Shown: positions 36,298 to 45,793, counted from the stretch's first letter. The stretch is DNA of 64,000 nucleotides from an uncultured Oscillospiraceae bacterium (GCA_947624065.1 CANQIO010000005.1:18210-82209), one strand, 5' to 3'. Notes: generated by a model from the sequence alone, not told the origin. Translations and numbers: made by a program.

Positions 36298-36325
36298 GTT
36301 CTCCATCCTTGGTCATATGCCCGCC

Positions 36326-36823
36326 TCACATGAGCAGCACCGCCAGCGCCGCCGCCCCGGCGGCGGAGAGCCCCACCCAGAGCTTTCCCCGCTCCCGCAG
36401 TGCCGCCCACGCCTCGTCCCTGGCCCGCTCCATCTGCTGGCAGCAGCCGGCCAGGGCCCGCACCTGCTCCGCCGCGCCGTAGCGGCCCAGCACCGGCCCC
36501 AGCGGCTCCAGCAGCCGCCGTTCCTGTTCCGGCAGCGGCCGGATCGCCGCCGCCCAAAGCGCCGCTGCCTCCCGTCCCTCGGGTCGGGAGAGCTCCCCGG
36601 CCATCCGCCGGCAGAGCGCGCCCGCCTCGCCGGCCAGCAGCTCCCCCAGCTTGGCGAACAGCGCCGGCAGCGGCGTCATGAACCGGCCCAGCTCGAACTC
36701 CATCATGTCCAGCATCCGGCACAGCTCCGCCCGCAGCGCCGCCCGGGCCCGCAGCCGGTCCGCGCCGGCCAGGCCCGCCAGGAGCCCAGCCGCCGTCAGC
36801 GCCAGCGCTCCCGTCAGCCGCAT
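36326..36823 (-). CDS. spoIIIAB: Stage III sporulation protein AB
   Basis: A 165-residue protein with an N-terminal helix (1-20), a central region MLDMMEFELGRFMTPLPALFAKL and a C-terminal hydrophobic segment KLWVGLSAAGAAALAVLLM. It has the GspF-like fold of SpoIIIAB proteins. It is 9 nt into the 3' end of spoIIIAA. Confidence 0.9.
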   Translation of the reverse strand: MRLTGALALTAAGLLAGLAGADRLRARAALRAELCRMLDMMEFELGRFMTPLPALFAKLGELLAGEAGALCRRMAGELSRPEGREAAALWAAAIRPLPEQERRLLEPLGPVLGRYGAAEQVRALAGCCQQMERARDEAWAALRERGKLWVGLSAAGAAALAVLLM

Positions 36824-37692
36824 AGATCACGCTCCACCGTATAGCGCCGCCGGCCGTCCCGCCGCTCCACCCAGACCCGCCGGCGGAACACCTCCGCTTC
36901 GACGAGGGACCGGACCGTCTGTCCGTCCCGGCAGCCGCGCTCCCCGTGGGCCGTGGCCAGCAGCGCCACCCCGCAGCCGGCCGCCCGTTGCAGCGCCTGC
37001 GCGTCCTCCTGGCCGCCGATCTCGTCCATCGCCACCACCTGGGGGCCCATGGTCCGGACCAGCAGCCCGATGGCCTGCGCCTTGCCGAGCCCCGTCATCA
37101 CGTCCGTCCGGGGCCCCAGATCGAAGCCTGGCTCCCCATCCCGCGCCCCGGCGATCTCCCCCCGCTCGTCCGCCACGGCCACCCGCAGCCCCTCACAGGA
37201 TAGCCGGCGCACCAGCTCCCGCAGGAGCGTGGTCTTGCCGCCGCCCGGCGGCGCGCAGATCACCGTGGAGGCAAAGCCGCCGGCGGTGAGCGCGTCCCAG
37301 ATGCCGTCGGCGCAGCCCTCCGCGGCCCGCGGCACCCGGATGGCCATGCCGGAGATCTCCCGCAGTCCCTCCAGGCCCGCCGGTCCGACCAGGGCGGTGC
37401 CGCACAGGCCCACCCGCACCCCGCCGGGTGCGGCCAGGTAGCCCTGGCGCAGCTGTTCCCCCGCCGCGTGCAGGCTGGCGCCCGTGGCCGCCTCCGCCAC
37501 GGCGCGCATGTGCTCCTCCGTCACCGGCCCGGTCCCCAGGCCGTATTCCTTCCCGTCCACCAGCGCCGTCGCCTCCCGGCCCCGCCGCAGCCGCAGCTCC
37601 TCGCAGCGGGCCTGGTCCTCCGGCGGCAGGCTCTCCGCCGCCCGCCGCAGCGCCGGCGGCAGCAGCGCCGCCGCGGCCGTGAATCCATCCAT
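36814..37692 (-). CDS. spoIIIAA: Stage III sporulation protein AA (ATPase)
   Basis: A 292-residue ATPase related to type II/IV secretion ATPases. It has CEELRLRRGR near the N-terminus, Walker A APPGGGKTTLLRE, a VADERGEIAG segment and Walker B VVAMDEIGG. It powers the SpoIIIA-SpoIIQ complex from the mother-cell side. The start is the second ATG, which has 6-nt spacing to GGGAGGG; the first is adjacent to it. First gene of the operon. I found no confident sigma-E box. Confidence 0.93.
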   Translation of the reverse strand: MDGFTAAAALLPPALRRAAESLPPEDQARCEELRLRRGREATALVDGKEYGLGTGPVTEEHMRAVAEAATGASLHAAGEQLRQGYLAAPGGVRVGLCGTALVGPAGLEGLREISGMAIRVPRAAEGCADGIWDALTAGGFASTVICAPPGGGKTTLLRELVRRLSCEGLRVAVADERGEIAGARDGEPGFDLGPRTDVMTGLGKAQAIGLLVRTMGPQVVAMDEIGGQEDAQALQRAAGCGVALLATAHGERGCRDGQTVRSLVEAEVFRRRVWVERRDGRRRYTVERDLCG

Positions 37693-37776
37693 CGCCATCC
37701 CTCCCAGGGCAAGCCTATGAGCCTGTCCGGTCCATTATGACTGGGGCACAATTCACACTCTGTTCACACCGTACGG

Positions 37777-37805
37777 TTGACTTCAACCGGCCGGTTTGGT
37801 AAACT
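37777..37805 (+). promoter_or_regulatory. Promoter of the ABC exporter operon
   Basis: TTGACT (37777-37782), 17-nt spacer, TAAACT (37800-37805). Confidence 0.7.
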
Positions 37806-37866
37806 ATTTCAGTTATTAATTATTGTTGTAAGAAAATGATCACATGAAAGGAGCCGTCTCATCCCT

Positions 37867-39612
37867 ATGCGCGAGATCCTCACAGGCTATTGGGGAAAGT
37901 ACAAAGATTCCCTGATCCTGACCCCCATTTTCGTTTTGCTGGAGACCGTGGTCACCCTGGCCCTGCCCACGCTGATGAGCAACATCGTGGACGTGGGCGT
38001 GGCCACCGGCAACCGGCGCTACATCATCATCTGCGGTCTGCTCATGACGGCGCTGGCCATCCTGAGCGCCGTGTCCGGCTATATCAGCACCTGGAACGCC
38101 TCACGGGCGGCCAACGGCTTCGGGGCCAACCTCCGCTCAGCCATGTACCGGCAGATCCAGGAATTCTCCTTTGCCGACATCGACCGGTTCTCCACCGCCA
38201 GCCTCATCACCCGCACCACCAGCGACGTGCGCCAGCTGCAGATGGCAGTGCAGATGATGCTGCGCACCTTCATCCAGGCGCCCTTCCAGCTGCTGGTGGC
38301 TATGGCCATCGTCGTCTCCTACTCCCGGAAGCTGGCCCTCATCTACATGGTGGCGGTGCCGCTGCTGTTCGTGGGCGTCGTCACGGTGATGACCCTGGTG
38401 GATAAGCTCTTCCTGCGGGTGCAGCAAAAGCTGGACGCCATGAACGCGGACATCCAGGAGAACCTGATCGCCATCCGGGTGGTGAAGGCCTTCGTCCGCC
38501 AGCACTACGAGCGGCAGAAGTTCAAGAAGGCCAACGACGAGCTGACCCGGTCCAACCTGAAGGCCGTGGGCGTGATCATCGCCATGAGCCCGCTGGCCAC
38601 CATCGTGCTCAACGCGGTGACGCTGTGTATCTACTGGTTCGGCGGGCGGATGGTGGCCACCGGCGAGATCGAGTCCGGTCAGCTACTGGCGGTCATCAGC
38701 TATCTGAACCAGATCATGATGAGCGTGATGATGTTCTCCATGGTGCTGATGCAGTACACCCGCTCCCGTGCCTGCGGCAAGCGCATCGCCGAGGTGCTGG
38801 ACACCGTGCCCGACATCCAGGACCGGCCAGACGCCCCCCAGCGGACCATCGAGCCGTCCCGGGGCAGCGTGGAGTTCAAAAACGTCTCCTTCCGCTATTC
38901 CCGCACCGGCAACGGCGAGGACGTGCTGCGGAACATCTCCTTCTCCGCCGCCCCCGGCCAGACCGTGGCCATCGTGGGCGGCACCGGCTCCGGCAAGTCC
39001 AGCCTGGTGAACCTGATCCCCCGGTTCTATGACGTGACCGAGGGGCAGGTACTGGTGGACGGCGTGGACGTGCGAGATTACCGCATCCGCGATCTGCGGG
39101 ACGGCATCGGCATGGTGCTGCAGAAAAACGTCCTCTTCTCCGGCACCATCCGCCAGAACATCGCCTGGGGCAAACAGGACGCCACCGACGAGGAGATCAT
39201 CGACGCCCTCAAGAGCGCCCAGGCCTGGGACTTCGTCTCCCAGATGCCCGACGGGCTGGACACCCGCATCCAGCAGGGCGGCACCAACGTCTCCGGCGGC
39301 CAGAAACAGAGGCTGTGCATCGCGCGGGCCATGCTGAAAAAGCCCGCCATCCTCATTTTGGACGACAGCACCAGCGCCGTGGACTCCGACACCGAGGGCC
39401 GCATCCGGGAGAGCTTCTCCCGGGAGCTGTCCAACACCACGGTGTTCATCATCGCCCAGCGCATCTCCTCCGTGGTGAACGCGGACAAGATCGTGGTGCT
39501 GGACGAGGGCGGCGTCGAATCCGTGGGCACCCACGAGCAGCTCATGGAGCGCAGCCCCATCTATCGGGACATCTACACTTCGCAGGTAGAGGAGGCGCTG
39601 AGCAATGGCTGA
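37867..39612 (+). CDS. ABC exporter half-transporter, degenerate-site subunit
   Basis: A 581-residue exporter: transmembrane domain (about 1-310, six helices) then NBD. Walker A is at 371-378 (GGTGSGKS), signature VSGGQ at 475-479, and Walker B ends D499-D500, so the catalytic Glu is Asp. This matches the TM287-type subunit of heterodimeric exporters. Its AAAGGAG lies about 14 nt before the ATG, an unusually long spacing. Its stop overlaps the partner gene by 8 nt. The substrate is unknown; multidrug or peptide export is possible. Confidence 0.9.
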   Translation: MREILTGYWGKYKDSLILTPIFVLLETVVTLALPTLMSNIVDVGVATGNRRYIIICGLLMTALAILSAVSGYISTWNASRAANGFGANLRSAMYRQIQEFSFADIDRFSTASLITRTTSDVRQLQMAVQMMLRTFIQAPFQLLVAMAIVVSYSRKLALIYMVAVPLLFVGVVTVMTLVDKLFLRVQQKLDAMNADIQENLIAIRVVKAFVRQHYERQKFKKANDELTRSNLKAVGVIIAMSPLATIVLNAVTLCIYWFGGRMVATGEIESGQLLAVISYLNQIMMSVMMFSMVLMQYTRSRACGKRIAEVLDTVPDIQDRPDAPQRTIEPSRGSVEFKNVSFRYSRTGNGEDVLRNISFSAAPGQTVAIVGGTGSGKSSLVNLIPRFYDVTEGQVLVDGVDVRDYRIRDLRDGIGMVLQKNVLFSGTIRQNIAWGKQDATDEEIIDALKSAQAWDFVSQMPDGLDTRIQQGGTNVSGGQKQRLCIARAMLKKPAILILDDSTSAVDSDTEGRIRESFSRELSNTTVFIIAQRISSVVNADKIVVLDEGGVESVGTHEQLMERSPIYRDIYTSQVEEALSNG

Positions 39613-41575
39613 TCACGGCAAGAGCATTTGGGCCCAGCTGAAGGCGCGCCTGGCTGTGGACAACGTGGACGTCAACGACGAGAACATCTATAAGAGCGGC
39701 GGCCGGGATTTCCGCAAGCCCAAGGACGCCAAGGGCACCCTCATCCGCATTTTGGGCTACGCCGGCAAGAACAAGGGGCTGTTCGTGCTGGTGCTGGTGA
39801 TGATGCTCGTCTCCACCGGCTGCACCCTGGCGGCCAGCTACTATCTCAAGCCCCTCATCGACGACTATATCGTGCCGCTCATCACCCAGCAGACCAAGGA
39901 TTACGCCGCGCTGGCGCGGCAGCTCGGCATCCTGACCGTCATCTATCTGGCCAGCGCCGTGGCCACATACTTCACCTCCCGCACCTGCATGACCCTGGCC
40001 CAGTGGGCCACTAACGCCCTGCGGCGGGACCTCTTCTCCGCGCTGCAGGATCTGCCCGTCACCTTCTTCGACCAGCACACCCACGGCGAGCTCATGAGCC
40101 GCTTCTCCAACGACGCGGACAACGTGCAGATGTGCCTGGAACAGGGCATCGTGCAGTTTTTGTCCGGCATCATCACCTTCGTGGGCACCGTGGCGCTGAT
40201 GATCAACCTCAGCTGGAAGCTGTTCCTCATCACCCTTCTGACCATCGCCGTCTCCTTCGGCCTGGTCCGGGGCGTGGGCCGGTTCTCCAAGATCCTCTTC
40301 AAAAAGCAGCAGTCCTCCCTGGGCACCCTCAACGGCTACATCGAGGAGATGCTGGACGGACTGAAGGTGGTCAAGGCCTTCAACTACGAGCAGCGGGCCA
40401 AGGAGGACTTCAGCGAGCTGAACGACGATTACCGGGACAACGCCATCTTCGCCAACTTCCTGGGCAACATCATCTTCCCCACCATGAACGCCATCATGAA
40501 CGTCTGCTATGCCGTGACGGCCGTGCTGGGCGGGTTCATGACCCTGGCGGGCTCCTTCACCATCGGCTCTCTGGGCGTGTACCTCAACTACATCCGCCAG
40601 GTGACCATGCCCATCAACATGATGTCGAACCAGGCCATCAACCTGTTCTCCGCCATCGCCGGCGCGGAGCGCATCTTCGCCGTCATCGACCACGAGCCGG
40701 AGCCGGACGACGGCACCGTGACGCTGGTCACTGTGGACCGCGCCCCGGACGGCACCCTCACCGAGACCGGCCATGGCGAGCGCACCGGCTTCTGGGCCTG
40801 GAAGATCCCCCAGGAGGACGGCTCTTATGAATTCCGGGAGGTGCTGGGCAACGTGCGCCTGGAGGACGTATACTTCTCCTATGTCCCGGAAAAGCCCGTC
40901 CTGCAGGGCGTCACCGTCTGGGCGAAGCCCGGCCAGAAGATCGCCTTCGTGGGCTCCACCGGCGCGGGCAAGACCACCGTCACCAACCTGATCAACCGCT
41001 TCTATGAGATCGACAGCGGCCGCATCCTCATCGACGGCATCGACGTCAAGGACATCAAAAAATCCGGCCTGCGCCGGAGCATGGGCATCGTGCTGCAGGA
41101 TACCAACCTCTTCACCGGCACGGTCATGGAGAACATCCGCTACGGCAAGCTGGACGCCACCGACGAGGAGTGCATCGCCGCGGCCAAGTCCGCCAACGCC
41201 CACGGGTTCATCACCCGCCTGCCCAACGGATACGATACCATGCTCACCGGCAACGGCCAGAACCTTTCCCAGGGCCAGCGGCAGCTGCTGGCCATCGCCC
41301 GCACCGCCGTGGCCAAGCACCCGGTGATGGTCCTGGACGAGGCCACCAGCTCCATCGATACCCGCACCGAAAAGCTCATCGACCGGGGCATGGACGCGCT
41401 GATGGAGGGACGGACCGTGTTCGTCATCGCCCACCGGCTCTCCACCGTCCGCAACGCCCAGGCCATCGTGGTCATCGAGCACGGCCAGATCGTGGAGCGG
41501 GGCAGCCACGAGGAACTGCTGGAGCAAAAGGGCCGGTACTACATGCTCTACACCGGCCAGAGCGAGTTGGACTGA
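39605..41575 (+). CDS. ABC exporter half-transporter, catalytic-site subunit
   Basis: A 656-residue exporter with an N-terminal cytosolic extension (about 1-55), six-helix domain (about 56-355), a 60-residue linker rich in Thr/Asp/Gly, and an NBD. Walker A GSTGAGKT at 450-457, signature LSQGQ at 554-558, Walker B D578-E579. It supplies the catalytic Glu and the altered signature, complementing the upstream subunit. The overlap with the first gene fixes them as one heterodimer. Confidence 0.9.
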   Translation: MADHGKSIWAQLKARLAVDNVDVNDENIYKSGGRDFRKPKDAKGTLIRILGYAGKNKGLFVLVLVMMLVSTGCTLAASYYLKPLIDDYIVPLITQQTKDYAALARQLGILTVIYLASAVATYFTSRTCMTLAQWATNALRRDLFSALQDLPVTFFDQHTHGELMSRFSNDADNVQMCLEQGIVQFLSGIITFVGTVALMINLSWKLFLITLLTIAVSFGLVRGVGRFSKILFKKQQSSLGTLNGYIEEMLDGLKVVKAFNYEQRAKEDFSELNDDYRDNAIFANFLGNIIFPTMNAIMNVCYAVTAVLGGFMTLAGSFTIGSLGVYLNYIRQVTMPINMMSNQAINLFSAIAGAERIFAVIDHEPEPDDGTVTLVTVDRAPDGTLTETGHGERTGFWAWKIPQEDGSYEFREVLGNVRLEDVYFSYVPEKPVLQGVTVWAKPGQKIAFVGSTGAGKTTVTNLINRFYEIDSGRILIDGIDVKDIKKSGLRRSMGIVLQDTNLFTGTVMENIRYGKLDATDEECIAAAKSANAHGFITRLPNGYDTMLTGNGQNLSQGQRQLLAIARTAVAKHPVMVLDEATSSIDTRTEKLIDRGMDALMEGRTVFVIAHRLSTVRNAQAIVVIEHGQIVERGSHEELLEQKGRYYMLYTGQSELD

Positions 41576-41576
41576 T

Positions 41577-42164
41577 ATGGACTTTTTCAGAGAAAACCCC
41601 GTCGGCGGCGACAGCTGGGAGGCGCTGAAGGGCGAATGCTCCCGCTGCATGGACTGCCAGCTGGGCCATACCCGGCAGCACCTGGTGTTCGGCGTGGGGA
41701 ACGAGTCGGCGGACGTGATGTTCATCGGCGAGGGCCCCGGCGAGCAGGAGGACCTGCAGGGCGAGCCCTTCGTGGGCCCCGCCGGGAAGCTTTTGGACAC
41801 CATGCTCCAAATCATCGATCTGGACCGGACCCAGGTGTACATCGCCAACATCGTCAAGTGCCGCCCGCCCCGGAACCGGGACCCGCTGCCTGACGAGCAG
41901 GCGGCGTGCATGCCCTGGCTGGAGCGGCAGCTGGCCCTGGTCGACCCGAAGATCCTGGTCTTTCTGGGCCGCATCGCCGCCATGGCGTTCATCAAGCCGG
42001 ATTTCCGCATCACCAAAGAGCACGGCCAGTGGTTCGACGTGGACGGCCGCAGGGCCATGGCCATGTATCACCCCTCCGCCCTGCTGCGGGACCCGAGCAA
42101 ACGGCCGGAGACCTTCGTGGACCTGAAAACGCTGCAGCGGGAGATCCGGAGCCTGCGCGGCTGA
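41577..42164 (+). CDS. Family 4 uracil-DNA glycosylase
   Basis: A 195-residue Fe-S glycosylase that removes uracil from DNA. The cluster cysteines are in CSRCMDC, VKCRPP and AACMPW. GEGPGEQEDLQGEPFVGPAGKLLD contains the family active-site motif (GEGPGEQED), and HPSALLRD is the conserved His motif near the C-terminus. It begins one base after the ABC partner ends and has only a weak ribosome site, so it is probably coupled to it. Confidence 0.93.
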   Translation: MDFFRENPVGGDSWEALKGECSRCMDCQLGHTRQHLVFGVGNESADVMFIGEGPGEQEDLQGEPFVGPAGKLLDTMLQIIDLDRTQVYIANIVKCRPPRNRDPLPDEQAACMPWLERQLALVDPKILVFLGRIAAMAFIKPDFRITKEHGQWFDVDGRRAMAMYHPSALLRDPSKRPETFVDLKTLQREIRSLRG

Positions 42165-42212
42165 GCCGCGTCCGGTCTGCCGGCGCGGACAACAAAAAGG
42201 TGGAGTTTACAC

Positions 42213-43067
42213 ATGTCTGATCTCATCATCCGTCCCTGGCGGGAGGCGGACCGCCCCCGGCTGGTGACCCTGTGGCAGGAGGCCTTCCGCCACGACGAGG
42301 CGTATATCCGCGCCTTCCACGACCAGTTTTTGATCCATGACAGCTGTCTTGTGGCAGAGGCGGAGGGCCAGGCGGTGTCGGCCATGTACATCCTGGACGG
42401 GCCACTGCTGTTCCCGCCCTCCGACATGGCCCTGTCCTCGGCATACCTTTACGGGCTGGCCACCGATCCGGCCTGGCGGGGCCGGGGCATCGGCACGGCG
42501 GTATACCGCGCCTGCGTCACCTCCGCGCTGCAGCGGCAGGACGCGGCGTGCGTGCTGCCGGGAGACGAAGCCCAGTTCCACTTTTTCCGCATGGCCGGCG
42601 GTGTGGTGCCGGTCAGCTACATCCGGGAGGGCCGGATCGCGGGGACGGAGCTGTCCCCCCAGCCGGAGCGGAACGCCGAGCGCATCTCCCTGGGGGAATA
42701 CTACCTGCGGCGCAAGTCCCTGCTGCGGGGCACCCCTTACGCCGTCATGCCCGGCTCCTTCCTGAGCATGGAGGCCAGGACCATGGCGCTGTACGGCGGC
42801 GGGTTCTTCTCCGTGGACGGGGACATCCTGGCCGCGGACATAGACGGGGACGTATGCCGGGTGCGGGAGCTGCTGGCTCCCGGCGGGGACTGGAAAGAGG
42901 TGCTGGAGGCCGCGGCGGTACACCTGCCCGCCAGGGAATACGAGGTGCGCACGCCCCTGGTCCTGGAGGGCCCCGGCGAGGTCCGCCCCTATATGACCGC
43001 CGTGTTCCGCTCCACGGTCAGCGACCCCACGGCCGGCAAGCTGTGGTGGGGCTTCGCCTTTGACTGA
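42213..43067 (+). CDS. GNAT-family N-acetyltransferase
   Basis: A 284-residue protein. The N-terminal half is a GNAT domain (about 3-145): LIIRPWREAD, YLYGLATDPAWRGRGIGTAVYRACV with the acetyl-CoA motif RGRGIG. The C-terminal half (about 160-284) resembles the SCP2-like or second GNAT-like domain of Eis-type acetyltransferases, but I cannot assign it firmly. The start follows AAAGGTGGAG. The substrate is unknown. Confidence 0.82.
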   Translation: MSDLIIRPWREADRPRLVTLWQEAFRHDEAYIRAFHDQFLIHDSCLVAEAEGQAVSAMYILDGPLLFPPSDMALSSAYLYGLATDPAWRGRGIGTAVYRACVTSALQRQDAACVLPGDEAQFHFFRMAGGVVPVSYIREGRIAGTELSPQPERNAERISLGEYYLRRKSLLRGTPYAVMPGSFLSMEARTMALYGGGFFSVDGDILAADIDGDVCRVRELLAPGGDWKEVLEAAAVHLPAREYEVRTPLVLEGPGEVRPYMTAVFRSTVSDPTAGKLWWGFAFD

Positions 43068-43183
43068 GGCTTGCGAAAAACTTCACACATTTGTAATGAC
43101 CTTTCTCTTTCTTTTGTAACATCCGGCCTGTATGATGATCATGTAAGAGTCAGTTTCTTCTCTTTCATCTTCACCCCAGGATT

Positions 43184-43224
43184 TCGCCGGAACTCCCCAG
43201 AGTCCCGGCGATTTTCTGCGTTTT
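43184..43224 (+). terminator. Terminator or attenuator in the leader of the GTPase-nuclease gene
   Basis: Stem tcgccgg / ccggcga with inner ACTC/GAGT, then TTTTCTGCGTTTT. It lies 26 nt before the GTPase ATG, so it either ends the GNAT transcript or attenuates the GTPase gene. Confidence 0.75.
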
Positions 43225-43249
43225 ATCCTCTCTGCAAAGGACCTCGCCT

Positions 43250-45793
43250 ATGAAAAAACTCGCCATCGGCATATTGGCCCACGTGGACGCGGGCAAGACC
43301 ACCCTCTCGGAGGGGATGCTCTATCTGACGGGAAAGATCCGCCGCCTGGGCCGTGTGGACCACCGGGACACCTATCTGGACACCCACGACCTGGAGCGGG
43401 CCAGGGGCATCACCATCTTCTCCAAGCAGGCCATCCTGTCCTCCGGCGATATGGAGATCACCCTGCTGGACACGCCGGGACACGTGGACTTCTCCCCGGA
43501 GGCAGAGCGGGTGCTCCAGGTGCTGGACTATGCCATTCTGGTCATCAGCGGCACCGACGGCGTCCAGGCCCACACGGAGACCCTCTGGTCCCTGCTGGGC
43601 CGGTATCGGGTGCCCACGGTGCTGTTCGTCACCAAGATGGACGTGACCGGCACCGACGAGGCCGCCCTCATGGAGGACATCCGCGGCCGTCTGGGCGAGG
43701 GCTGCGTGGATTTTTCCGCCCCCGACAGCGCCGCCCGGGACGAGGCGGTGGCCATGCTGGACGAGGTGGTGCTGGACCGGTATATGGAGACCGGGACCGT
43801 GTCCGACGGCGACGCGGCCGGGCTCATCCGGCAGCGAAAGCTCTTCCCCTGCTTTTTCGGCTCGGGACTGAAGCTGGACGGCGTGGAGGAATTTCTCGCC
43901 GCGCTGGACAAATACACCCTCTCCCCCGCCTGGCCCGCCGCGCCCTTTGCCGCGCGGGTCTACAAGATCGGCCGGGACGGCCAGGGCAACCGCCTGACCT
44001 ATCTGAAGGTCACCGGCGGGAGCCTCTCGGTGCGGATGCCCGTCCGCTACCTGCCTCTTCGCGGCGAGGAACCGCTGGAGGAAAAGATCAGCCAGATCCG
44101 TCTCTACTCCGGCGTGAAATTCGACACGGCGGACGCGGCGCCCGCCGGGCAGGTCTGCGCCGTGACGGGCCTGACCGCCACCTGGCCCGGCCAGGGGCTG
44201 GGGGCCGAGCCCTATCTGGTGCCTGCCATGGGCTACCGCATCGCGCTGCCCAAGGGCTGCGACGCCCGGACCATGCTGCCCCGGCTGAAGACCCTGGAGG
44301 AGGAAGAGCCCCAGCTGCACATCCTATGGCAGGAGCGGCTGGGCGAGATCCACGTGCAGCTGATGGGCGCGGTGCAGATCGACGTGCTCAAGGGACTCAT
44401 CAAGGATCGTTTCAACGTGGACGTGGACATCGACTCCGGCCAGGTGCTCTATCGGGAGACCATCCGAAGCACCGTGGAGGGCGTGGGCCACTTTGAGCCC
44501 CTGCGCCACTATGCCGAGGTGCACCTGCTGCTGGAGCCGGGCGCGCCCGGCAGCGGCATCCAGCTGACCACTGCCTGCTCGGAGGACGTGCTGGACCGGA
44601 ACTGGCAGCGGCTGATCCTCACCCACCTGGAGGAAAAACAGCACCTGGGCGTGCTCACCGGCTCCCCCCTCACGGACGTGAAGATCACGCTCCTGGCCGG
44701 CCGGGCCCATCTGAAGCACACCGAGGGCGGCGACTTCCGCCAGGCCACCTACCGGGCCGTGCGCCAGGGCCTGATGCAGGCAGAGAGCGTGCTGCTGGAG
44801 CCCTATTACGCCTTCCGGCTGGAGGTGCCCGCCGCGCAGATCGGCCGGGCCATCACCGACATCCGCGCCATGGGCGGCGTCCATGAGAGCCCCGTTTCCG
44901 CCGGGGAGATGACCGTGCTGGAGGGCAGCGCCCCCGTGGCGGCCATGGCCGATTACGCGGCCCAAGTGGCCGCCTATACCGGCGGCCGGGGACGGTTTTC
45001 CTGCCATGTGGACGGATACCGGCCCTGCCACAACGCCCAGGCCGTCATCGACGCGCTGGGCTACGATCCGGAGGCGGACCTGGACAACACCCCCGACAGC
45101 GTTTTCTGCGCCCATGGGGCGGGCTTCACCGTGAAGTGGGACAAGGTCAAGGACTACATGCACCTGGACAGCGGTCTCAAGGACCCCGCCCGGCCGGACG
45201 CGGACGCCGCGCCCCAGGTCCGGCGGCAGAATCTGGACATCGACGAGAAGGAGCTGGAGGCCATCATGACCCGGGAGTTCGGCCCCATCCGCCGGCCGGT
45301 CTATTCCGCCCCCCAGGTCAACAGCGCCATCGGCATCGAGATGCAGGCCCGCAAGCGGCCCGAACACATCATCGTGGACGGCTACAACGTGATTTTCGCC
45401 TGGGACGAGCTGAAGGTCCTGGCGGCCCAGAGCCTGGACCTGGCACGGGAGCGGCTGCTGCACATGCTGGCCAACTACCAGGGCTATACCAAGTGCGACC
45501 TGGCGGTGGTCTTTGACGCCTACAAGGTCCCCGGCGGCGCCGGCAGCCGGACGAGCCATGGGAACATCCGCGTGGCCTATACCCGTGAGGGCGAGACGGC
45601 GGACATGTACATCGAGCACCTGGCGGACGAGATCGGCAAGAACGAGACCGTCCGGGTGGTCACCTCCGACCGGATGGTGCAGCTGGGGGCCTTCCGCGCG
45701 GGCGTGCTGCGCACCTCCTCCGGCGAGTTCCACGCCGAGGTGGAGTGGGTCCTGGACCAGATCGCCCAAGCGGTGAAACGGACGCAGTTTTAA
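43250..45793 (+). CDS. Tet(M)/EF-G-like translational GTPase fused to a NYN/YacP-type nuclease domain
   Basis: An 847-residue protein. Residues 1 to about 640 follow Tet(M)/EF-G: G1 HVDAGKTT 11-18, G2 RGIT 52-55, G3 DTPGH 74-78 with catalytic His78, G4 TKMD 128-131, then domains II-V. Residues about 700-847 form a NYN domain like YacP/Rae1: VDGYN at 709-713, acidic residues at D750, D756, D785 and TSDRMVQ. Rae1 cleaves mRNA in the ribosomal A site in B. subtilis. The Tet(M) tip YSPVS is replaced by residues 486-494 (AHLKHTEGG), so tetracycline protection is doubtful. The ATG is 10 nt after a weak AAAGGA. Role in ribosome rescue is inferred. Confidence 0.88.
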   Translation: MKKLAIGILAHVDAGKTTLSEGMLYLTGKIRRLGRVDHRDTYLDTHDLERARGITIFSKQAILSSGDMEITLLDTPGHVDFSPEAERVLQVLDYAILVISGTDGVQAHTETLWSLLGRYRVPTVLFVTKMDVTGTDEAALMEDIRGRLGEGCVDFSAPDSAARDEAVAMLDEVVLDRYMETGTVSDGDAAGLIRQRKLFPCFFGSGLKLDGVEEFLAALDKYTLSPAWPAAPFAARVYKIGRDGQGNRLTYLKVTGGSLSVRMPVRYLPLRGEEPLEEKISQIRLYSGVKFDTADAAPAGQVCAVTGLTATWPGQGLGAEPYLVPAMGYRIALPKGCDARTMLPRLKTLEEEEPQLHILWQERLGEIHVQLMGAVQIDVLKGLIKDRFNVDVDIDSGQVLYRETIRSTVEGVGHFEPLRHYAEVHLLLEPGAPGSGIQLTTACSEDVLDRNWQRLILTHLEEKQHLGVLTGSPLTDVKITLLAGRAHLKHTEGGDFRQATYRAVRQGLMQAESVLLEPYYAFRLEVPAAQIGRAITDIRAMGGVHESPVSAGEMTVLEGSAPVAAMADYAAQVAAYTGGRGRFSCHVDGYRPCHNAQAVIDALGYDPEADLDNTPDSVFCAHGAGFTVKWDKVKDYMHLDSGLKDPARPDADAAPQVRRQNLDIDEKELEAIMTREFGPIRRPVYSAPQVNSAIGIEMQARKRPEHIIVDGYNVIFAWDELKVLAAQSLDLARERLLHMLANYQGYTKCDLAVVFDAYKVPGGAGSRTSHGNIRVAYTREGETADMYIEHLADEIGKNETVRVVTSDRMVQLGAFRAGVLRTSSGEFHAEVEWVLDQIAQAVKRTQF

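Noticed and set aside
43250-45170. Calling the GTPase a tetracycline-resistance gene
   Set aside because: The Tet(M) tip residues that act on the drug are not present in the aligned loop, and a nuclease domain is attached; resistance is not supported.
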